Origin: Paraphysomonas bandaiensis
Lineage: Eukaryota > Chrysophyceae
Reading direction: 5' to 3'
DNA length: 64,000 nucleotides
Assembly: GCA_965644295.1 (NCBI GenBank)
Contig: CBFFRP010000141.1
Location: 186,001 to 250,000, forward strand
The position numbers were made by a program, and so were the translations under genes. Shown one piece after another: positions 22,136 through 35,380 of the stretch; the stretch's first letter is position 1, and each line of letters opens with the position of its first letter. The notes under the pieces are model-generated. The model did not search any database. It was not told the DNA's origin and worked only from the letters and a program-made list of their open reading frames with translations.

Positions 22136-22248
22136 GGAAATGTGTCCGGTACTTATCCCCCATAACCCCACGAAAAGGTGCGAGTCCGACTTTGTGGATG
22201 GCTCTACTCTATATAGCATCATACAATCAATATATTTCGATTTCACTA

Positions 22249-24345
22249 ACATAATTATTATTCATGTTGTATCATTAGTTCATATAATACTGTTTACATC
22301 ATCTACAGTGTTCTTTTAAATAACGCTCATATTATTTCAAATGCTTGAAATCACAGGTGTTAATTGCTTATAGACAAGCAACACTCAACATTAACAATCG
22401 TTCCTTCCATGTCAAGTTATGACACAATAGGATGATTTACTAAAAGTTAACTGGACGTTTATTTACTCATTAATCAAGTTAAGATGAGGGAAGATTATAT
22501 AATAAATATAATAAACAATATATCACGTTATCTCTACTACCACTCATTTCTAGTACGATCTTATATGCATCGTCACTATCTTCTTGTATGATGGTCAATA
22601 TATATTCAGTTCTCATTACTTCTCATAATAAAGTTAACCACCACTACTACTGTATTCTCGAGTAACCGTCATAATTCCAATATCTTAGAATTACAGCTTG
22701 TAATTGCTTAAACAGCAAAACTCAACACTCCCTCTCAATTCAAAGCTGTACACTGAATATTGTCAAACCACGAATCATAACTGACGGACACGCAACCACC
22801 AAGACCTCATGAGCTGTACATTGAATCTTCACATCGCAAGACATAACTGACGGATACGCAACCAATTAACGAACTTCGCGTATATATTATGCCTTGGTCT
22901 CTCTACAATTAGACATATTATTATGTTAGTTATTAGATACAGTCAATAATGTCATCACACAGATTGACAATATATCTCCTCATCATGGAGAAGGTTTACC
23001 TCACCCAAGGTGGACACACTAGTCAACGCCCGTACGCTTACCACACAAGTCTCCCTAGACTCAGCAGGTACAGTACCACTGATCTCACTAGACACAAAAA
23101 GGTACAGTCTCACCGTCACGATTTGCACTGATCTCACTAGACTTAGTATACACAGTATCACTATAGGCAAAGTATGAAGGGACATTCTCTTCCCTGGAAT
23201 CTCATCCGCCGTATAGACTTATTGGGCGCACCACCCGAAGCCGGCGTGTAGATGAAGATCCACCTCTTTTGTCATCACAAAAACGAGGTTTTTATTAGTA
23301 CAGCCGTCTCACTAGATACAGCACCCGCACTACTCTCTGGCAAAGTACGAAGGGACATTCTCTTCCCTGGAATCTCATCCGCCGTGTAGACTTATTGGGT
23401 GTTCCCCACGAAGCCGGCGTGTAGATGAAGACCCACCTCTCTTGTCGACACAAGCATGAGGTTTTTAGTACAGCCGGCGGTTATACACGTCTATATCGAC
23501 TATATACGATGGCCGAACTCTGCAACAGCTCAAACCAGTGGGTCACTCTTGACAAGCTCATCATCGATAGGACTCCATCTATCTCATGAGGAACTACTCT
23601 CATCATATATAACACAATTGACACGACTCCTGATCACTTGCACTCCCATCAATAGCACTGCACCCCCATCCACACAATCAGACACATTACTGAATCACCG
23701 TGTTCACACTCTGCACATGGGTAGAGATCATTCTGATAAATATACGGGGTCTCTTCAGAAGGTTCATACATTCATCAACCACATAGCTACAGTACATCAT
23801 AGCAACAGCAGTCATCTTTTCCAGTCTACTTTTTCTGTCTTATGTTCGTATGAAAAACCCCGTTTTTATATATCCTGGTTTTACATCCTATATACTGTAT
23901 GTTTCTACTATACAAAGCAGTATCACTCGAGCCCTACAAGTCGTATGGACTCCTGCTTCTCTGTCCAGTTACATTCCAATGGTCACACTTCAGCAGTTGT
24001 TTCCAACTACCATCCGCTACCATGTTAGAAATTGACATTTCCGGTAATAAGGCCTTGATAAACACTTATATAGAATATTATATAATTATAAGAGATACCA
24101 TACTTCATTCTTTGACGTTCACCAACTATTTTTATCTCTACTACACCAACCATTTCTAGTACGATCTTACATCGTCACTATCTTATACGGTCAGTATATT
24201 TCAGTTTCATCACTACAATGGCTATCATATTATTGGTTCTCATAATACAGTTAGCTACTACTGTATTCTTTGTGTAACGGATATAATTCAAATATCTTAG
24301 AATCTACAGCCTTTAATTGCTCACAAACAGCAAAACTCAACATTC
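22249..24345. repeat. block of diverged direct repeats
   Basis: Three diverged direct copies of a 180-200 bp sequence lie at about 22249-22400, 22545-22740 and 24148-24345. Shared pieces include ccatttctagtacgatctta, atcttagaat and acagcaaaactcaaca. The outer two are about 1.6 kb apart, like terminal repeats of a small LTR-type or TRIM element, but I see no reverse transcriptase, primer site or clear TG..CA ends. Between them lies a second direct repeat (23160-23330 and 23335-23478). Short ORFs inside look non-coding. Confidence 0.55.
23160..23478. repeat. tandem pair of about 170-bp repeats
   Basis: Two adjacent copies share ggcaaagta(t/c)gaagggaca, tctcttccctggaatctcat, ccgaagccggcgtgtagatg (in variant form) and a terminal gaggttttta...agtacagccg. 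The units are roughly 85-90% alike, and markedly more GC-rich than the AT-rich surroundings. Confidence 0.75.
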
Positions 24346-24605
24346 CAAGTTCATAGAGTGACGAGGAATACACTTACATATAGTTCATCGAGTCCAGGGT
24401 ATGACACCATCCACCCTATGTCTGCAATTTTCTTACTCATAGCTACCTTGTATTGATGGATTTTACATTCGTGATTTTTTTTTCAGTCAAGTGTGCAGAC
24501 AAGTAATGCCTTCGGCAAGTGAAGTAATATATGGCCATACATCTATCTTTAATATTATTTATAGTAAATTAAGTACGTGCATTGGTTCAAATGTGAAGGA
24601 TATCA

Positions 24606-26204
24606 CTAATCGCAAGTGCTATTCACTAAAGATTTCCTCCTTATTGCAAGAGATTCAATATAGTCTTTAGATGTAGGCAAGCCATTCGACATAGCAGTTT
24701 TGTCACCCTTGGCTATAATGGACGACGCCCACGTCCGCTCCGCGTGTTCGCATACATCTTTTATATCTCTACTGGAGAAACCTTCAGATCCTGCGGCCAG
24801 ATCATGCAGGGCAACTCTTCCTAATTGCTTCGCGTAACGTTTAAACACAGCCATTCTTGTTTCATGGTCAGGAAGATCATATCGTACCGTTACATCAAAC
24901 CTAGACAACAGGGCACTATCGAGATCCTTCTTTCTGTTCGTCGCACATATTAGGATGCTTTTCCCGCGCCCGCTAAATCCTTCCACTCTCTGGAGAATGA
25001 CAGATAGAATGCGCCTTGTAGCTTCATGCATTTGGGAGTTGTCCCTTGACCCGACAAGGGCATCGATTTCATCAATAAATATAACTGCACCACCTAGTGC
25101 ATCACAGGCATCGAATATCTGTGAGAGTTTTTTTTCACTATCTCCGTACCACTTAGAAGCAATTGTTTCAACTGGAAGGTGAATCATCGGACGGTTTGAT
25201 TCGTTGGCGATAATTCGAGCCGTAAGGGTCTTCCCTGTGCCAGGAGGGCCTTCTAGAAGAACAGCCTTCGGACGGTTACTCTCGAATGATTCCCGAGTGT
25301 ACTTCGTGATGTTATCGTACACATCTGGGTGTAAGAGTGGGGTAAGAATAGTGTTTTTGATCTCCCGCTTAACTGCTGAGTACCCGGCAAGGGATTCCCA
25401 AGAGAGGTCCGTTTCCCCACTGCGGTGTACAGACACCCCTAGACCTTCCAATTTACCAACTGGGTCCTCCGTTGCCTCGGTTGTTGTGTCAGGATTGGTT
25501 CGTGCGTCGCGGCCGTACTGTCGAGATGATTGCGGGATATTGCCAGGTAAGCCCTGAGTCACTCGTGTGGGGTTCAAAAGCGCATGCTCATAACCTCTTA
25601 CGACATGATTCAAATCCTCGTCACTGAATCCACCATCTTTGTAAAGGGACAAAACAGATCCACCCCTACCACTAATTGTAAAACTACTTCTACCACAAGA
25701 TGATACAAACGATACTATTTTACCCACTCCACTTGGATCATCGCTTATCGAATGTAATTCGACGTTTCCATCCAGAATTCTAATCCAATTGGAAACTACT
25801 TCCCAAATACTAGTTGGCTGAACACTTCGAAGTTCTATAATATGCACTTCATCTTTTCCCTTTCCTTCAAACCGAAGTCGAAAAGACACTTCACCATTCA
25901 TCCATGCACCTGCATGCTGTCGCTTTATATCCTGCACTCGTTTCTTTAATTCACCTCTCAACTCCTCTCTTGAATACGAGTGACCTGCTGCTTCTGCGGT
26001 AGATAGAGAGAAATACGGAGACAGAGCGGGAGAAGCAGTAAGGGAAAGAGCTAGGACGAGTGCAAGAGCTGGGGCTGATGATGTCGAGGGCGAGGATGAG
26101 GAGGAGGGGGGGGCGGGGAGCAATTGACTGCTCTGCAAACACACATACGCACGTCTCATAGCCGCCCTCAGAGACACAGACATAGTCCTGAAGCTGCTGA
26201 ACAT
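24606..26204 (-). CDS. AAA+ ATPase, probably organelle-targeted
   Basis: A single exon encodes 532 residues. The N-terminus is Arg/Ser-rich without acids (MFSSFRTMSVSLRAAMRR), followed by a low-complexity Ser/Pro/Ala stretch with a hydrophobic segment near 44-60. This suggests mitochondrial or plastid import and possibly a membrane anchor. Residues 265-530 form one classic AAA module: Walker A EGPPGTGKT (318-326), Walker B VIFIDEID (374-381), sensor-1 ATNR (421-424), arginine finger in SRFD (435) and GFSSRDIKDVCEHAERTWAS in the lid. The closest resemblance I know is to uncharacterised plant/algal/oomycete AAA proteins with NRPKAVLLEGPPGTGKT and RTWAS. It is not ATAD1, FtsH or katanin in its N-terminal half. 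The substrate is unknown. It is divergent from CK2 alpha. Confidence 0.9.
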   Translation of the reverse strand: MFSSFRTMSVSLRAAMRRAYVCLQSSQLLPAPPSSSSSPSTSSAPALALVLALSLTASPALSPYFSLSTAEAAGHSYSREELRGELKKRVQDIKRQHAGAWMNGEVSFRLRFEGKGKDEVHIIELRSVQPTSIWEVVSNWIRILDGNVELHSISDDPSGVGKIVSFVSSCGRSSFTISGRGGSVLSLYKDGGFSDEDLNHVVRGYEHALLNPTRVTQGLPGNIPQSSRQYGRDARTNPDTTTEATEDPVGKLEGLGVSVHRSGETDLSWESLAGYSAVKREIKNTILTPLLHPDVYDNITKYTRESFESNRPKAVLLEGPPGTGKTLTARIIANESNRPMIHLPVETIASKWYGDSEKKLSQIFDACDALGGAVIFIDEIDALVGSRDNSQMHEATRRILSVILQRVEGFSGRGKSILICATNRKKDLDSALLSRFDVTVRYDLPDHETRMAVFKRYAKQLGRVALHDLAAGSEGFSSRDIKDVCEHAERTWASSIIAKGDKTAMSNGLPTSKDYIESLAIRRKSLVNSTCD

Positions 26205-26686
26205 CGATACGGGCTAATCTCTGTGGTGGAACTTACTCTCTTCTATGAACAGTCTGACTGCAAAGAGCTGTGAGTGTGCGTATACGTGTATAGCAGCCTG
26301 CCTTTTCTAGATGATGGACATTACGTGCAGAAGGGAGGTCTATCCGTTCAGTGTATTGCACGGGTAGTTCTGTACGCATATCCAGCCAATCACTAATTGA
26401 GTGGTACTGTAAAGGTACAGAGGTACTGCTGTACCAAGGTGTACAGTATGTAGATCTGTATGTCTGTGTGTATGTCGAGTACATCGCAGTGTGGTGTGGT
26501 CTGTAGCATGCGTATATGTCCGTGTCGTAGAGCACAGCACAGGTGAGCATACATTGCAAAGGACTCAAGAAAGCTCTCGTTAGCTGTGAATACATAAACT
26601 TCTTCTTTTACGTGAAGAAGATATTCAGGACACTAAATTTGAAGTGTTCGCTTGGTGTTCCTTTAGCCAGCAGAAGAATCATATCG
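26205..26686. other. divergent promoter region
   Basis: This 480-bp gap separates the divergent AAA+ and CK2 alpha genes and presumably holds both promoters. No TATA-like or other element can be assigned. ORFs on the minus strand have no protein features. Confidence 0.45.
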
Positions 26687-28131
<1,445 letters not shown>

Positions 28132-29300
28132 GCCTGTGCCACCCATCCGTTGACATACTACGGAATCTCATCGATAGTTCGAATGTTGGTTTGATCTAGT
28201 TTTTGTCTCAAATGATTAACTCGAAACTGCACCTAGTAGATTATGGTTGTAGAGTTACAGTTGTTGTGGTTTTGTAACTCCAATGGTTTGATGTTTTGCA
28301 GCATTTATGGTCCGGTTAAGAATTCTAGTTAACTTCGTAATTAATTATTTTCTGTTGAAGGAAATTTCAAAATAGATTGCCAATTAATTCAAGAAAATGA
28401 TGTTACTAAATTTTAACGGCATATACTATTGTTAGAAATAAAAATACGTAGACAATGTTCCTACCGATATAGTCAAAAACTAGAAATTTTACCATGTAAA
28501 TTATTGCAATTTTGAGCAATTAAAAACAATATTTCAAAACGTTTTGAAGTATAGCCGTTACATGAACAATGCGGTATTTGCTGAAGTTGTTAATTGAGTG
28601 ATTTCAACGTTCTGTTAATTAAGTTTTAACCATTCCAATCAGGCTTGCGTAATAATTAATTAGTGACAGGTATGCAGCAATCATCCAGTTATTAGCATTG
28701 CTGTTAATTAAAAATTATTGCCAATTAATTGCCATTGATTCTATTGATAACTTTCTGAACTATAATCTCATCCCAAAGGTGCCTCTTTGTACACAGACAC
28801 ACAGAGAGGTGGGAGAAAAGCACGGGGACGCTTAAGCTGTTTAGGCTTTCTTGCTGAGCAAGAAAGGCTAACCCTACCCCTAACCCTAATCGTATATATA
28901 ATAACGTCAATAAAATACTATACTTTAAATAGTAATTAATCATCTTATATATTAAATTTTTAATACTCTTCTATAATAATATTAAAAATACTATACTTTA
29001 AATAATACTCTTGAATAAATAAATTATGATAAGCACTGGTATCCAATAATTCTAGTCCATTATTGTGGCACGCACGCACACTATGGCTTCTCTGCATGAG
29101 TGCTATACAATTTCTTCATGCAGCGACATCGTGTTGACACTTGATGGGTTCTTTCTTGCGCTTTGGTTGTCCTTATATATATGTAAACGAATGGCCTCGT
29201 CTTTCCATATAAATAGATCTGATTATTACATGAGAGAACTTGTTGCATTTATCTATCTATTACTTTAGACTAATTGTAACACAAATATGAAATGATCAGT
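28132..29300. other. AT-rich intergenic DNA
   Basis: The region is rich in ttaattaa-type runs resembling the AT-rich interior of the TIR element at 51736 (for example 28590-28740), but no termini are visible. A short stretch at 28870-28890 resembles telomere repeats (ccctaaccctaa). No gene can be supported. Confidence 0.4.
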
Positions 29301-30500
29301 TATCTCGGGACTGCTTGTGCATTGCTGCAAGCACCTTGGTGCAACCATCCCTAAAATCCTCGTCTTTCCATATATATAATGATAACAATCTTTCCCTCTG
29401 TCCTTCGAGACCAGTTGACACTAGAAACTTTCGAGATCAACTCTATGGGCAAACTCAAGACTGGCCGGGCTCCTGCTACAGGGAGGATAGTGGCGCTATG
29501 CTCCATCACAACTTGCCCTTGCGGACAGTCGTTCCAAGATGGACCGATAGAGCTCATATCTCAAACAACGAATCCTCAACGCTGTGCTAACATGGGATAA
29601 ATTGAAATAGAGCCAAAGCAAAATGTGGCCTTGACCCACCGACAAGTAAGTCCACATGCACCTATTGCGGTTACCAGATTTTCTAAAACATACATATGTT
29701 CCTTGACTGTACCCATGATTCTATCAGTCAAACACGGGAAACAAAGAAGGCTTCAAGCCTTGTGGAGCAAGACACTACCGCCTTGGATAGCCCCAATAAG
29801 TCGTGGGACTCATCACTCCCTCAGAGAGGTAGAAAGATTCTGGACAGACATATCATTACTCAAACTCAACTCGAAGCAGTCTGTGGCTCACAAATCCACT
29901 GAAGACTGACCTCGCGTGGACTAAGCACTCTAAAAAATGCGGTGGTGAGAATACTTCAACCACTATTTGCAGCACCCAAACAGATAGTTTGCTTCCTCAA
30001 GAAGGGCTCCACCTAGACTCTCTCCGAAACACGTAGTAGTAAGCAGCCAAAATCCGGTGAAGACAACCGCGGGTCCTCCGACTTCTAGTAGGAGTGGCAA
30101 AAGACGGTATGTGCCCTATACCTAATCCCGCTCCAGGTTACAGTTCCCTCCACGATTCGATCTCTAGCTTTCACCACACAACCCATAAGTTCCCCCACTT
30201 CGGACCCGATGGTGCCTCAGTAGGGAATCTCAGCTGGGCGAATGAACACATCTCCTATATACTCTTCTAACACTTTCACGCCCCCCCACACGCAAACTTC
30301 AACGTAAGCGCCTCCACCAGCTCTATTTACGTCCAACTTATACACTGCAGTCAGCGGCTCCCCGAAAAATTACAGGTTCTACGCCTCTACCTCTAGCGCC
30401 ATCTCACTATCGGAACACTATCCTCTATCATTTTCAGAACTCTGGCCCTCCTTTAAGCTTCGCGGACCCCTACCCCAAAGGGCGCCCCCCTGATAAACCG
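29300..30500 (+). mobile_element. decayed retroelement-like repeat
   Basis: The plus-strand frame around 29645-29740 reads CTYCGYQIF, a stop, then HMFLDCTHDS. This has the same pattern as CADCALPIDNMAHMLLTCTH in the relic at 37356-37616, a CCHC-type knuckle placed as in the C-termini of some non-LTR reverse transcriptases. Downstream, about 29980-30245 matches 36555-36800 closely (agacggtatgtgccctatac, cccataagttcccccacttc), and 30300-30345 matches 38800-38860. No intact frame remains. Attribution to a retroelement is inferred from the knuckle and the dispersed 3' sequence. Confidence 0.45.
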
Positions 30501-30540
30501 AAGGATTAGACGTCCGTCGGCAGCTCCCACACTTGCTTAA

Positions 30541-30791
30541 AAGGACTCGAAATCCTGAAGTCAGCAGATGTCAGGTATGTCAACATTCTGCTTGCATAGG
30601 GCGATTGAGGATAGAGTGAGACTAGTGAGAGTAGTTGCGCCTTGGTGCTTGCGGTGAAGCACAAGCAGCTTTCGCAGTGCTGAGTTAGTAGGATATCAGA
30701 GTTAAACACTAGTTAGTTGTTAGTTAACATGCAATGCTAAATTAGTTCTGGCACTTACACGCCTGTTGCTAATAGTCAGACATTCACACTT
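30541..30791. repeat. dispersed repeat with TIR-like right end
   Basis: The left part (tatgtcaacattctgcttgc) matches the repeat at 2738-2870 and, inverted, 36045-36170. The right part (gcacttacacgcctgttgct ... gtcagacattcac) is the inverse of the left end of the element at 38451. This is probably the end of a longer element of that family. Confidence 0.6.
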
Positions 30792-31022
30792 ATGTAGAAA
30801 CAAACTAACGACTTCCATCATCCTGGTAAATAATACTCCTTGGTAGGTTCATTTTACTAATAATTTCATTCATAGGTTAGTTTGAAATATTTGCTACACA
30901 ACAAGGCAAACAGAGAACACCCCGCCAACAAATGTTTATTAGGAATGACACCAACAAGATTTCAACAAGAATGTCGTGAAACACGAATGCTGTACCACCG
31001 CTGCCATAATATCTAGCCTACT

Positions 31023-32279
31023 TCAAGACAAATGATTTGGAGATTCATCAAAGAGGTGGCTAAGAATGTACGCCTGTGACAAAATCGGTTCCACTTCCTC
31101 CTCTCCCCACTCAGAAGTGGGAAGGTCCTGCAGGAAGAGAAGTATATCTTGGAACTGCATCGTCCGAAGATTTTCACTATACATCTTGAGCAGGACAGCA
31201 CACACATATACATGAAAATTTTCAAAGCCGGTTCGTTCCTCTGAAAGATATGTATCCCACACTCTCAGTATAGCTTTCAATGGTAGTTCTCTAAGCAGCG
31301 CGCAATTCATCCAGCGAAAGGCAAACTGCATATATTGGACGCATTGTTCCTCGAAGTGCTTATGCAAATCTATATCTATACGACGAATTAAATCCTCGAG
31401 ACGCAGAACCATACGTTGCAATCCCGGTTGCGAAAATGTATAATGATCTTGTATATTATCCATTAGTTTGGTAAGGCACCAGTATGAGTCCGCTTCAACA
31501 TTGAGCACTGTTTGGTCGTCCAGCAGGGCGACATCACAGCGTAACACGTCATCAACGAAAGGGTGCATGAAAACAAGCAGTATCGGTGTCAGAAGATCGT
31601 TCATTCCTTGAACGTACCCACTAGCAGGGTGTCGAATGGACCATATGTAGAGTATACGCTCCATTGCTTTCTGTATCGCTGCTTGATGGAAGAAAGGAGT
31701 ATTGGGCGATGTGCGAGGAAGATCCACTAATATCTGTCGAAGAGTTTCACCCTCTTGGGAGGTTCTTTCATCGTCAGTTATATCAAAATAGGTTGGGATA
31801 GAATCAAAATATTCCTTCCGCTTTCTATTAATGGCAGTCTCGCGGCGGCCCTTGTTAGTTGGCATATATCCTAGAAGTAGTTGCCACACCATCGGTCTAA
31901 ACTTAGCAGGAACACCATTCCAGCTCAGCTTTCGCAGTGCATTTAAATCTACATTCTCAGCGTTCAGTATTTTTTCAATTTTATTGAAGTGATATGACTT
32001 CTGAGACGTTTGTTGTGCAGTGGCATTCGGCATACTGGCAGAGGACTGAAGCGGCGCATCGCTCATGGATTCTTTTGTGTCAGCACTTCCCGTCAACTGC
32101 TTCGTAGATGGCACAAATATTGAATACGATGACAGTCCTTCACCACTTCTAGCAGGTGTTGGTGACCCATTCCGACTGTGAGACTGGACCGCTTTAACAG
32201 TTCCTGGTAGCGGCCTATCCCCTCCAGCTTTGCGCCACCTCTTGAAGAAACCACTCCCATGATCGTCACCTCCTTCCAT
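31023..32279 (-). CDS. TBC1D22: TBC-domain Rab GTPase-activating protein, TBC1D22/Gyp1 type
   Basis: A single exon encodes 418 residues. A Ser-rich N-terminus (1-95) precedes the TBC domain (about 115-400). The two catalytic fingers are visible: Arg189 in VDLPRTSP and Gln224 in GYVQGMNDLL. Further TBC1D22 signatures are LRKLSWNGVPAKFRPMVWQL, RRETAINRKRKEYF, YIWSIRHPASGYVQG, EADSYWCLTKLMDNIQDHYT and LQFAFRWMNCALLRELP. Gyp1 and TBC1D22 proteins stimulate GTP hydrolysis by Golgi Rabs (Ypt1/Rab33 type), and human TBC1D22 also binds 14-3-3 and ACBD3. The target Rab here is inferred. The gene ends in PNHLS as relatives end in PNHYK, so it is full length. The start lies about 100 bp from a large CATA tract. 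Confidence 0.95.
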   Translation of the reverse strand: MEGGDDHGSGFFKRWRKAGGDRPLPGTVKAVQSHSRNGSPTPARSGEGLSSYSIFVPSTKQLTGSADTKESMSDAPLQSSASMPNATAQQTSQKSYHFNKIEKILNAENVDLNALRKLSWNGVPAKFRPMVWQLLLGYMPTNKGRRETAINRKRKEYFDSIPTYFDITDDERTSQEGETLRQILVDLPRTSPNTPFFHQAAIQKAMERILYIWSIRHPASGYVQGMNDLLTPILLVFMHPFVDDVLRCDVALLDDQTVLNVEADSYWCLTKLMDNIQDHYTFSQPGLQRMVLRLEDLIRRIDIDLHKHFEEQCVQYMQFAFRWMNCALLRELPLKAILRVWDTYLSEERTGFENFHVYVCAVLLKMYSENLRTMQFQDILLFLQDLPTSEWGEEEVEPILSQAYILSHLFDESPNHLS

Positions 32280-32379
32280 TGCTCCAACTTGTACTTATAG
32301 AACACTCATTATTTCAACAAAATCAATGAATTTTTCATATTTCTTGCACATGTAACACCCTGTACACTCAGGTTAAACT

Positions 32380-32911
32380 ACATACATACATGCATACATA
32401 CATACATGCATACATACATACATACATACATACATACATACATACATACATACATACATACATACATACATACATACATACATACATACATACATACATA
32501 CATACATACATACATACATACATACATACATACATACATACATACATACATACATACATACATACATACATACATACATACATACATACATACATACATA
32601 CATACATACATACATACATACATACATACATACATACATACATACATACATACATACATACATACATACATACATACATACTGTACATACATACATACAT
32701 ACATACATACATACATACATACATACATACATACATACATACATACATACATACATACATACATACATACATACATACATACATACATACATACATACAT
32801 ACATACATACATACATACATACATACATACATACATACATACATACATACATACATACATACATACATACATACATACATACATACATACATACATACAT
32901 ACATACATACA

Positions 32912-32945
<34 letters not shown>

Positions 32946-32966
32946 CATACATACATACATACATAT
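32380..32966. repeat. (CATA)n microsatellite, about 590 bp
   Basis: This is nearly pure CATA/TATG repeat with interruptions only at the left edge (catg), near 32681 (ctgtacat) and at the right edge (atatac). All ORFs through it, on both strands, are artefacts of the four-base period. It sits between the divergent TBC gene and the FHA-PP2C gene. Confidence 0.98.
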
Positions 32967-33136
32967 CATGTTGCATCTTCATGGTTTGAAGCCTTACATC
33001 AATCCTCTGTTGGGTATATACATGCACACTATTTGTGAGGTTGCTTTATACTCTATCAGTGTATACTTATTTTGTGGCGATATCGAACGCTGTTAAGCGC
33101 AGTAGTGATAGTTGGAAAGGAGCTGGTTGTGGTGGT

Positions 33137-35380
33137 ATGGAAGATAAGGAGAGTCGCAGTGATAGTCCATTGAAGAAGAGCGACCCGAATGAGAGTGATA
33201 AGAAATCAGAAAGAAAGAGCGACAGCCACTCTCATGATGAGAGCACTAATCGAAGAGAGGGGAAACAGTGTCATTATAGCTCAGACTCCAAAAGTATTGA
33301 CGATGATATAAACTCCTTATTCGAGAAAGGTCTGAGCGATCAGCTGTGTTGCATCTGCTACATACATTATTTACGTTGTTATTAGGTGACGGGTCGGAAA
33401 ATGATACGTTATCGAGGAACCATCCATTGGCAGAATTTCTGAAACAGAATAAGGGGATGCTAAAAGGTTTGTCACAAGAAGAATTTAAGGCGAAGTATAG
33501 TGCGTATATGAAAGGGCTAGAAAGTAAAGATATTGCACCATCAAAACCAGAACATAAACGATCGAATTCTGCTGATATCGACCGAGGTATGCCTGGACTT
33601 GTAGAGGAAACTACTAGAGATTTCCTCGACAAGATTGTTCTCAAGTTTACAACCATGTCTGAGACTAATTCTGAGGCACCATCATTCACTGTCGACACGA
33701 AAGGGGCGAAGATCGGACGAGATCAAAGCAATGAGGTGTGTGTTCCGTCTGACACTCGCTTAGCACACGAAGGTCACTCTTTTATTGAGCACTCTGACGG
33801 CAGTTTTTATCTACTGGATGGAGGGTATGACTTCTCCGCTAGCATTCGTATTAGTGTGGGAGTCAAGAAAAAAGAGTGGATCATGATGGAGAAGGCACGG
33901 TTTTCAGCAGGCAATTCAGTGTTTGAGTGCAATGGAGTGACACCAGAGGGTAACCTTATCCTGGAAGTTATAGAAGGTCCCCTGAAGGGTGAACGTCGAG
34001 TTGTAACAAAGAAAGGTGCGAGTCTTGGGCGATCCTCTGATAATATTATCGCGATACCGGACCGCGAACTCTCCCGGCGCCATTCAAGAGTGGAATGGGA
34101 CGAGCATCTGCAAGAATATTGTGTGTGCGATATTGGTAGTACCAATGGCACGTACATGCAGTTGGTAGGCCCTTATGCAGGCCGTTATAAACTGTGTATT
34201 AATGATCACATTTTGGTCGGGCGAACCGGGTTCTCTATCAACAGGTTCGATTATGGCCTGTCTGAAGAGATAGGCCACCGACAGACCATGGAGGATAGCT
34301 GTACTATCGTTCAGCATATGGACTTACCCAATCTCAATATTCTAAACCTGGCCCCACAGTCTTTTTTTGGTGTATTTGACGGACATGGAGGATGCAACGC
34401 CTCGCTGTATTTGTCGCAAAACCTCCATACGAACGTCGGAGAGGCCTTGTTGAAACATAGCGAAGATTTACGTGTGCTCATGACAGAAATTGATGGTGGG
34501 GGCGTAGATAATAACCAGTCACTGAAGGACAGGCTCGACCGCATTGTCATTGATGCACTGGAAACCGCATTCCTGAAAACGGACCACGACTTCGTTACTA
34601 CGTCGGAGCACGCGCAAAACGGATCGACGGCGACCACTGCTCTAATCCTGGGCAGGCGTCTCTACTGTGCTAATGTGGGAGACTCTCGGACAATGCTATG
34701 CCGACGATTTGAACCGAAACCTATGTCTGAAGATCATAAGCCTACTCGAGAAGACGAGCAGAAGCGCATCAGAGACGCTGGTGGGTTCGTAATAAATAAC
34801 AGAGTCATGGGGGAGTTGGCAGTATCACGCGCATTTGGCGACGCCGAATTCAAAAAAGGCATTCAGGTAACGCATTTTTTATTGAGGCATCCTTAGTGCA
34901 AGTAATATCTACTTTTCTGTATCTTTTTATACGAAGAGCATAATCGACGAAGAGGGCGTGAAAATGTCAACGTCCAGCAGCACTGGAAGTGGAAAAGATG
35001 ACGAGAGCAAAGAAAAAAACTGGGACCAGCCTCTCATCATAGCCAAACCCGATGTAGAGGTATGTGTTCTATTCACGTGGAGCTGCGATGACGTGTGATA
35101 CTGCAGACGACAACACTCACAGAAGAAGACCAATTTCTATTGTTGGCCTGCGATGGACTGTTTGATGTGTTCACTGAGCAAGAGGTCGTCGAATTTGTAA
35201 AGCGCAACATGGAAGAGCACGGCGACGCCCAGAAGTGCTGCGAGGTATATATCGTACCTACATCCCCACTATGTACAGTCATCTTGTGTTAAACAGAGCA
35301 TCACCGATAAAGCAATCAACCAACGGAATTCTCGAGATAATGTATCCGTAATCCTAATCATTCTTAATAAGTGGTATTAG
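33137..35380 (+). CDS. PP2C-type Ser/Thr phosphatase with two N-terminal FHA domains
   Basis: Five exons, 33137-33329, 33386-34866, 34937-35059, 35107-35244 and 35297-35380, give 672 residues. The first 65 residues are Ser/Asp/Lys-rich. An FHA-like segment starts near 165 (KGAKIGRDQSNEV, LAHEGHSFIE). A canonical FHA follows at about 270-345 (LGRSSDNIIAI, LSRRHSRVEW, DIGSTNGTYMQL). The PP2C domain runs from about 356: HRQTMEDS, FGVFDGHGG (metal-binding DGHGG), CANVGDSRTML, LAVSRAFGDAEFK, LLACDGLFDVF and the closing SRDNVSVILIIL. All metal-binding aspartates appear present. FHA domains bind phosphothreonine, so the enzyme is probably recruited to phosphorylated partners, as in plant KAPP, though KAPP has one FHA and a membrane anchor. 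The first FHA lacks a clear SxxH and may be degenerate. Confidence 0.93.

Noticed and set aside
28865-28895. Interstitial telomere repeat (ccctaaccctaa)
   Set aside because: Only two to three imperfect units, too short to mean a chromosome end or fusion.
32368-33038. Five long ORFs of HTYI or MYVC repeats
   Set aside because: Pure translation of the (CATA)n tract. The same holds for 55400-55806.
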